This document shows, in pieces, positions 58,573 to 64,000 of a DNA stretch of 64,000 bases. Numbering within the stretch: the first letter of the stretch is position 1; each line of letters begins with the position of its first letter. This stretch comes from Roseivirga misakiensis (GTDB taxonomy: Bacteria; Bacteroidota; Bacteroidia; Cytophagales; Cyclobacteriaceae): contig NZ_MDGQ01000005.1 of the NCBI RefSeq assembly GCF_001747105.1, positions 682,001 through 746,000 on the forward strand, written 5' to 3'. Under the pieces are notes generated by a model, which was given only the letters and a program-made list of their open reading frames with translations, made no database searches and was not told the origin of the DNA. A program made the translations under genes and the position numbers.

Positions 58573-60783
58573 ATGCAACGATTTTTTCTATGCCTGATTT
58601 TAGGCATTGGTTTGATTTTTTCGGCTGATGGACAAGAAAACGATGGCAATTTCCCGCCTCCGAAAAATCCATTAGAAATAAGAGCCATTAAAGCAATGTC
58701 TCCCATAAAGATAGATGGGAAATTGGACGAACAAGACTGGCAACGTGCCGAGGCCGTTACTGAGTTTTTTCGAATGGAACCTCGGCAAGGTGGCGATTAT
58801 CGGTTCCAGACGAGTGTGCGCGTCCTTTTCGATGAGAAGAACTTATATATTGGTGCCTTTTGTCAAGATTCACTGGGGAGAGCGGGCATTAGAGTGCAAG
58901 ACTTAAGGAGGGATTTCAATTGGAATGAAAACGATGTTTTCGGTGTACAACTCGATCCTCAAAACTTAAAGCAGTTTGCGGTATCATTCCAAACCACGCC
59001 TTACGGCAACCAAAGAGACCTTCAGAATTTTAATGATCAAGTCACTGATAATGATTGGAATGCCCTTTGGTCTGTTCGGACCAGCCAAACCGATGATGGG
59101 TATTTTGTCGAATTTGCCATCCCTTTTAAATCGTTGCGTTACGATGCAGTTGCTCCGGGTGAAGATGTGTCTTGGGGAATAACCTTTAATCGTTTGGCGA
59201 GGAGAGAGTACGAACAAACCGTTTTTCCAGCGATTCCGCAATCTTTTTCTCCATTTCGAATGACTTATGCTGCTAAACTGACGGGGCTTGAACTGCCAGA
59301 ACCTAGCGCCAACGTTAGGGTAGAGCCCTACTCGCTTTATCAGTACGAAGAGCAAAATGCGGGTGGTAATGGTGAGACCAGTGGTGATTTTAAACTAGGC
59401 GGCGATGTCAAATGGGCTGTGAACCCAAATACGGTGGTAGACCTAACTTTTAATACCGATTTTGCCCAAGCTGATGTGGATAGAGCGGTAAATAACCTTG
59501 AGCGTTTCAATATATTCTTTCCAGAAAGGCGACAGTTTTTCTTGGAGAACTCAGGTATATGGGCTGGTGGTAGACAGACCTCTATCAGACCTTTTTTTAG
59601 CAGAAGGATCGGCTTACAGGGAAATTTTAATTCAGCAACGGCGCCAATCGATGTTGGGGCAAGGTTTACGCTCAGAGACGAAGAGAAGGCCATTGCAGGC
59701 TTGTACATGCATCAGGCCGAAACTGAGAGTTCCGCTGGTGCAAACTTTGCGGTAGCGCGTTATTTGAAAAATTATGGTAGAGAGAATAACATCGGGGTAA
59801 TGGTTACTCATCGATTGGATGAGTCTTCTGAAGCATTGGGTTTAAGCCAGCAGAATAACAGCACCATTACAATAGACGGTTTGATTCGACCCTCAAGTAT
59901 TTGGTCCATCAACTATTTAGCGAGTACTTCAATCGATCATGAATTAAGTAAAGCTGGTTTTGCGGGAAGGTTGTTTGCTGGAAGATCTGCCAATAACTCT
60001 TACTGGGGATGGTCGACAGAAATAACTACTCCAAATTATAATCCAGCCATGGGGTTTGTGCGACAGTCAGATGTAATCCGTCACAATCCGGGAGGTTACT
60101 GGATTGTAAGACCTAAAAAACTACCATGGATTAGACGGTGGGACCCAGGTGTGTTTGTTAACTATTATCATGATGCCAGTGATCCGGGAACTTTTCAACA
60201 GGCAAACCTCTGGTTATTTCCAGTTTGGGTCTATTTCACGGATGGGAGTTTCTTGTCCTATTCAATTTTCCCTACATGGCAAAATATCAACTTTAATTTC
60301 GCCCCATTAGGGATTCAAATAGGTCAAGACGATTACTATTATACACGTCACGAAGTTCGGTTCAATACCGATCAATCTAAGAAATGGTCGATTAGTGGAG
60401 GTTATGAATGGGGGGAGTTTTACAACGGGAGAAGGCAAACAGTTAATACTGGTATTCGAATTGCGCCTGATCCGCGCATCGCTTTTACCTATGACTATGA
60501 GTATAATCGATTACGTGATTTGGGAGCGGCAGAGGAAAGCCTCGAAACTCATCTGAGTACCATTGGTGCCCGATTCGCGGCAAACCCGAGGCTTCAATTA
60601 TCCACTTTTTATCAATACAATACTTTTGATGAACAGGGTAGATGGAATGTCAGGTTGAGTTGGGAGTATCAACCCTTATCTTTTATCTATTTGGTGTTTA
60701 ACAATACCCAGATTAGTGGATTGGAAAATCCATTTGAGGAACAACAGTTTATTGCGAAGTTGACCTTTCTAAGACAATTTTAA
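58573..60783 (+). CDS. DUF5916 outer membrane-type protein with CBM9-like N-terminus
   Basis: The ATG at 58573 opens a signal peptide (MQRFFLCLILGIGLIFSADG); a GTG lies one codon before it. Residues about 40-220 resemble a carbohydrate-binding family 9 domain (KIDGKLDEQDWQRAEAVTEF). The rest is DUF5916, rich in beta strands and ending in an aromatic-terminated strand (EEQQFIAKLTFLRQF), so an outer membrane barrel is likely. The NIFFPERRQFFLENSGIWAG block is diagnostic. It is the last gene of the ABC operon. Its function is unknown; an outer membrane partner of the exporter is possible. Confidence 0.82.
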   Translation: MQRFFLCLILGIGLIFSADGQENDGNFPPPKNPLEIRAIKAMSPIKIDGKLDEQDWQRAEAVTEFFRMEPRQGGDYRFQTSVRVLFDEKNLYIGAFCQDSLGRAGIRVQDLRRDFNWNENDVFGVQLDPQNLKQFAVSFQTTPYGNQRDLQNFNDQVTDNDWNALWSVRTSQTDDGYFVEFAIPFKSLRYDAVAPGEDVSWGITFNRLARREYEQTVFPAIPQSFSPFRMTYAAKLTGLELPEPSANVRVEPYSLYQYEEQNAGGNGETSGDFKLGGDVKWAVNPNTVVDLTFNTDFAQADVDRAVNNLERFNIFFPERRQFFLENSGIWAGGRQTSIRPFFSRRIGLQGNFNSATAPIDVGARFTLRDEEKAIAGLYMHQAETESSAGANFAVARYLKNYGRENNIGVMVTHRLDESSEALGLSQQNNSTITIDGLIRPSSIWSINYLASTSIDHELSKAGFAGRLFAGRSANNSYWGWSTEITTPNYNPAMGFVRQSDVIRHNPGGYWIVRPKKLPWIRRWDPGVFVNYYHDASDPGTFQQANLWLFPVWVYFTDGSFLSYSIFPTWQNINFNFAPLGIQIGQDDYYYTRHEVRFNTDQSKKWSISGGYEWGEFYNGRRQTVNTGIRIAPDPRIAFTYDYEYNRLRDLGAAEESLETHLSTIGARFAANPRLQLSTFYQYNTFDEQGRWNVRLSWEYQPLSFIYLVFNNTQISGLENPFEEQQFIAKLTFLRQF

Positions 60784-60876
60784 CAGCACAAAAGGAATTG
60801 AGCCCCCTTTTTTGAAACCAAATCAAACGGCTGCGCTGTGTATCAATAACATTATTGGGTAAATTGCCGTTGCCAT

Positions 60877-60897
60877 TTTAGACGCTAATTCTAAATA
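60877..60897 (+). promoter_or_regulatory. Fur-like box before the second CFFCGGAG gene
   Basis: TTTAGA-7 bases-TCTAAA, with the right half ATTCTAAATAG identical to that at 42399-42409. It lies 16 bases upstream of the ATG. The spacer is 2 bases longer than at 51066, so the match is weaker. Confidence 0.45.
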
Positions 60898-60912
60898 GCA
60901 CAAGAAGGTTTT

Positions 60913-61341
60913 ATGAAGTATAAGTCGGCAATATTGGTCTTACTGCTATTTGGTAATCCTGCAACCAATGAGCCAGAGGGGTGGGATATTTTCAAGAAAG
61001 TTGTTTTTACCCCAACTTACTTTGAAGAAATAGATTCTTACTTCGATGTACCAACTTTCAATAATGAACTAAAGGCCTTAGATGGCAAAACAATTACACT
61101 TTCAGGCTTTTATGTTTCATTTGATATCGATGGGGCATTTATTCTTTCTGGTATGCCGCTAAGTTCATGTTTCTTTTGTGGTGGGGCTGGGCCTGAAACG
61201 GTAGCAGAGGTGAGGATGAAGAAAATCCCAGATGATTTACAAATCGATGATTTTATAAAAGTGCAAGGTAAACTGGAGTTAAATGCCAAAAATATCGATC
61301 ATATGAACTTCATCATCAACGAAGCAAAAGTCATCAAATAG
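60913..61341 (+). CDS. Exported CFFCGGAG-motif protein, copy 2
   Basis: This 142-residue paralogue of the protein at 52076 has the same plan: signal segment, PEGWDIFKKVVFTPTYFEEI, LSGFYVSFDIDGAFILSGMP and the motif SSCFFCGGAGPETVAEVRM. It differs most at the N-terminus. No Zur-like palindrome precedes it; instead a box resembling those of the haem operons is present. The two copies may therefore be made under different metal shortages. Confidence 0.75.
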   Translation: MKYKSAILVLLLFGNPATNEPEGWDIFKKVVFTPTYFEEIDSYFDVPTFNNELKALDGKTITLSGFYVSFDIDGAFILSGMPLSSCFFCGGAGPETVAEVRMKKIPDDLQIDDFIKVQGKLELNAKNIDHMNFIINEAKVIK

Positions 61342-61358
61342 TTCTGTGATAAGAACAG

Positions 61359-61447
61359 TGACTTCCTGACTGGAACAAAGTAGAACGAAGAATCCACGTA
61401 AATCAATTGACAGATTCTTCATTGCGTTTCACTTCATTCAGAATGAC
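61359..61447. repeat. Dispersed imperfect palindromic repeat, copy 1
   Basis: A sequence of about 89 bases contains GAACGAAGAATC and GACAGATTCTTCATTG with outer arms that pair imperfectly (TTCATTCAGAATGAC at the right end). A close copy lies at 63377-63466. Elements with a similar look are common in Bacteroidota intergenic regions. Confidence 0.7.
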
Positions 61448-61450
61448 GTT

Positions 61451-63316
61451 CTAATTCAATAATTGGCTAATTAAAGAGACTGAGAAGATGGTTAGCATGA
61501 ACCAGCCGATAAAACCTTGAATAATGGCTAGGTAACGTGGTAGGCCTTTGATCGGGATTTCCCCAAAACCGAGCGTGGTAAAGGTATTAATGCTGAGCAT
61601 TAGGGCATTGAGAATCTTAATGAAGATGTCGTAGGCTAGCGCAATCAGGAAAGCCATAATAAGAAGAATAGATTTGATTCCTTTTTTTGAATCTTCAGTA
61701 TCAGACCATTTGCCTTTGAGTACATCCACATTAGAGAGTATCCAAGAGAAGCTTCGAGTACCTGCCACCGACCAACGATACAAGGGTAGGGCTGTAGCCA
61801 TAAAGAATTTGGGAACTCCTTTCTCAGACTCCAACATGTAGCTCTTGAAATCTTCGGAGGCCATCAACTCATGACTCTTTTCTTCCAGATAGACTTCATG
61901 CATGCCTGAATCTTGCTTCATGTATTTAGTAAAGAAGCGGTAACGATCCATGATCCGGTTTTTACCATGGCTATCCCAGTAGTTTGGGAAGAAGAGGTAA
62001 ACCAGAGCAAAGGCCAAAATTACATAAACAGAGAAGATAATGGCCCTTGAAGGCTTGGTGCCGTAAGCCGAGAAGATTTTTAGAAATTGGTTGATTTTCC
62101 TAGTAAAATATCGGTCAAAGGTGGGGCCGGTTTTGTATAAATAGGCTAACCGCTGAGTTTCCAGATTCTTAATTTCTCTATAAACTAAGTTGGCGTTCTC
62201 AGAATCGTAGTTTTCTTTGAATTCATTATAAAACCGAGATAAATCCTTAGTGGTTTCATTATACGCTCTTCGATTTTGAACCCTTGTAGAGTCCTGGAAA
62301 AGCGAGATGCTTTTTCTGCCGTATACTAATTCGCCAAGGGTTTTATTAAGATCATTGAAGTTAGTTTCTTGCGACCCATAAATTGCATGGCCATTGAATA
62401 CAAATTTATCAAACCATTGTTCCCAGTCGGTACTTAAGACGAGTTTTGGGTTATTAGCTTTGTATAACATGACATAGTCCTTGAAATGATTATCGAGTAT
62501 TGTGATCCTACCTTCTTCGTAAAAAGACATTCCGGCTACCCCTTCAATCGATGATTTGCCTAGGTATACATGACAATCCCAAACTCGTAGAATCAGATTT
62601 TTGAACTGATTTGAAGAGATCTCGACATTCTTAATGTTTCTAAGGGTTATATTTTTCATGACATCAAATGCGGGAAAACTCGAATTTTTTAATATGAAAT
62701 TGTAATCATTCGATTCCTCAAAATCTTGATTGATTTGAAATGATTTTTTGATTTCGGAAGAAGCAACCATGAAATCCACATTGATAAAAGAGATATTACC
62801 TCTAGCCTCTAGTTTATAGGGGTTGTAAGCCTTGTTTACCTCCTTTGGATTATTCGTTAAGATGGTCAATCCCTTCTCAAACGTCGATTGATAGAGTAGA
62901 ATAGAGATAGAGTTCTGTAGCTCAACTGGTTCTAGAAAATGTACTTTATACAAACCAGATTGTATGAATGCAGAACTGTTTTGGTCTTCAGACGGAGCAC
63001 CAGTAACGAATTGAACATTGTTCAGTATTATGGGCTTTCGCACGAATATAGAGTCTCTTTGCGGCCAGTTATCTATGATAGATGATACGTTTCCTGCTTC
63101 TAGATTAAGACTGAGATTCTCAGCTAAGGCAAAATGCATTGTGTCCACACGCTGATTTGCTCTAATGAGGGCATTACTCAAGGTAAAAACAGAGTCCTCT
63201 TCATCTTCAATCATTTGAAAGAATTCGGTATAGGAGTACTCATTGTATTCTATTTCATCTTGTGCAAAGGAGTGCAAGGGTAGGAGGAGGCAAAGGCCTA
63301 GCAGAAAATGGCGCAT
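61451..63316 (-). CDS. Ion-channel-domain membrane protein with large periplasmic region
   Basis: This 621-residue protein has a signal peptide (MRHFLLGLCLLLPLHSFAQ). Residues about 20-390 are a periplasmic region with repetitive beta strands resembling pentapeptide or right-handed helix folds (NVEISSNQFKNLIL). Then come a membrane helix (about 425-443), a cytoplasmic part, a helix (about 545-570) and a pore region with the filter-like TFTTLGFGEIPIKGLPRYLA followed by the last helix. The LGFGE filter differs from the potassium TVGYG, so ion selectivity is uncertain. It is flanked on both sides by the same dispersed repeat. Confidence 0.78.
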   Translation of the reverse strand: MRHFLLGLCLLLPLHSFAQDEIEYNEYSYTEFFQMIEDEEDSVFTLSNALIRANQRVDTMHFALAENLSLNLEAGNVSSIIDNWPQRDSIFVRKPIILNNVQFVTGAPSEDQNSSAFIQSGLYKVHFLEPVELQNSISILLYQSTFEKGLTILTNNPKEVNKAYNPYKLEARGNISFINVDFMVASSEIKKSFQINQDFEESNDYNFILKNSSFPAFDVMKNITLRNIKNVEISSNQFKNLILRVWDCHVYLGKSSIEGVAGMSFYEEGRITILDNHFKDYVMLYKANNPKLVLSTDWEQWFDKFVFNGHAIYGSQETNFNDLNKTLGELVYGRKSISLFQDSTRVQNRRAYNETTKDLSRFYNEFKENYDSENANLVYREIKNLETQRLAYLYKTGPTFDRYFTRKINQFLKIFSAYGTKPSRAIIFSVYVILAFALVYLFFPNYWDSHGKNRIMDRYRFFTKYMKQDSGMHEVYLEEKSHELMASEDFKSYMLESEKGVPKFFMATALPLYRWSVAGTRSFSWILSNVDVLKGKWSDTEDSKKGIKSILLIMAFLIALAYDIFIKILNALMLSINTFTTLGFGEIPIKGLPRYLAIIQGFIGWFMLTIFSVSLISQLLN

Positions 63317-63376
63317 ACAGTTGAAGCTTTCCTTAAGTTAAGTAGGAAACAGCAAATCAGGAAATCATTGGTTTTT

Positions 63377-63466
63377 CGTCATTCTGAGTGGAACAAGGTG
63401 GAACGAAGAATCCCGTATAATGATTGACAGATTCTTCATTGTGTTTCACTTCATTCAGAATGATGA
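63377..63466. repeat. Dispersed imperfect palindromic repeat, copy 2
   Basis: This copy starts GTCATTCTGAGTGGAAC and ends TTCATTCAGAATGATG; the two ends are inverted repeats of each other. It matches copy 1 at 61359-61447 over most of its length. Confidence 0.75.
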
Positions 63467-63572
63467 AAATAAATGCCTTGATTGACCTATTGGATTAACG
63501 CATCAACTAGAACGTTTCTTTGTAATAGCCGTAGTAGATGCGGGCGGCTAGGCTTTTGAATGATATTGATAA

Positions 63573-64000
63573 TTACTTGCTCTTCTTCTTTCTCAGTATT
63601 CTGACAATTCTGTTGTTTATAATCTCGGATAAGTTCCAATTATAGAGGTCAGGATCGGTGGTGCTGTAGAACACAATTACTACTGCGTCAAGTTCTTTGT
63701 AATATTCTGCAAAACTCTGATATCCAGGAACCCAACCTCCATGTTTGAACTCATATATCGAAGCATAAATTTCCTGTTCTCCCGGCCCGAACAGTGTCCC
63801 ATCGTTCAATGCACGCATAAAGGTTGCCAAGTCTTCTGCTGTGGCATGCATGCCATAATCGTTTGTCTTTAAATCAGAGGGGTACCCCACATGATAGCCA
63901 CTCATTACATTCTCTATATCGACATCATTTAAGGAGGCAAATGTATTAGTAAGGTTTAGAGGCGTAAGAATTTCCTCTTGAATGAACTGAAAGTTTTTAT
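63573..64000 (-). CDS. Serine hydrolase (beta-lactamase fold), 3' part
   Basis: The frame is open to the right edge of the window, so the gene starts beyond it. The visible 142 or so codons contain FIQEEILTPLNLTNTFASLN, GYPSDLKTNDYGMHATAEDL and the third motif region FKHGGWVPGYQSFAEYYKEL, where HGG is the KTG equivalent. These features belong to class C beta-lactamase/D-alanyl-D-alanine carboxypeptidase relatives. After the stop codon the same frame continues for 21 more sense codons (ending YYGYYKETF), which may be chance. Confidence 0.85.
   Translation of the reverse strand, partial: KNFQFIQEEILTPLNLTNTFASLNDVDIENVMSGYHVGYPSDLKTNDYGMHATAEDLATFMRALNDGTLFGPGEQEIYASIYEFKHGGWVPGYQSFAEYYKELDAVVIVFYSTTDPDLYNWNLSEIINNRIVRILRKKKSK

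Noticed and set aside
58984-59708. Two minus-strand frames of about 122 codons inside the DUF5916 gene
   Set aside because: They are antisense to a conserved family sequence and carry no recognisable domain or start context.

Overview
The window reads as a chromosomal stretch of a free-living Bacteroidota bacterium, probably a marine Cytophagales-type lineage. The signs are moderate G+C, A-rich leaders without clear Shine-Dalgarno sequences, TAnnTTTG-type -7 promoter elements, LytTR/His_kinase pairs, a Reg_prop/Y_Y_Y hybrid sensor kinase, and families almost confined to this phylum (DUF6090, DUF6607, DUF6624, DUF6768, DUF5916, HmuY). The taxonomic call is inference. No phage, insertion sequence or CRISPR array was seen.

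Layout. 1-1.7 kb: 3' end of a TolC-like gene, ferritin, a Crp/Fnr regulator. 1.7-18.5 kb: mixed chromosomal genes (LytTR two-component pair, DUF6624 protein, GH20 hexosaminidase, MFS transporter, PQQ-type sugar dehydrogenase, membrane AraC regulator, Na+ symporter, DUF6090 genes plus a decayed copy, DUF885 protein, a membrane protein of unknown type). 18.6-25.4 kb: a sulfur island with SulP permease, persulfide dioxygenase/rhodanese, two-part YeeE/YedE thiosulfate importer, OprD-like porin and a TsdA-type dihaem thiosulfate dehydrogenase. Two GTAAC-N4-GTTAC inverted repeats mark its promoters. 25.4-30.7 kb: an RNA-repair locus on the minus strand, with RtcB ligase, a TPR protein, an unrecognised basic protein, a slipin, and upstream of them about 1.1 kb of tRNA-like genes and hairpins. 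30.9-37.4 kb: serine hydrolase, quinone-oxidoreductase-like gene and a four-gene acyl-CoA catabolic operon. 37.5-42.2 kb: hybrid sensor kinase, ECF sigma factor and a small membrane protein.

42.4-51.1 kb: two converging haem/iron operons (TonB receptor-HmuY-DUF6607; ankyrin-DUF2271-PepSY/flavoreductase). Their promoters share two operator types in the same layout. 51.3-61.3 kb: a zinc-type module with a Fur-family (Zur-like) regulator, a CFFCGGAG protein, a His-rich lipoprotein, a COG0523 GTPase, a lipoprotein, and then an ABC-2 exporter with a DUF5916 protein. Five copies of a TGCAnCATTGTTGCA-like palindrome are placed around it. 61.4-64 kb: an ion-channel protein flanked by a dispersed repeat, then the 3' part of a serine hydrolase.

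The most unusual region is 27.4-30.7 kb. The tRNA-like array includes four foldable tRNA-like genes (anticodons CAU, GCA, GUU, GUA), a tRNA whose 3' half precedes its 5' half, and several truncated acceptor-closed elements. All are co-oriented with and directly upstream of an RtcB operon. It may encode substrates, decoys or sensors for RNA cleavage and repair; that function is inference only.
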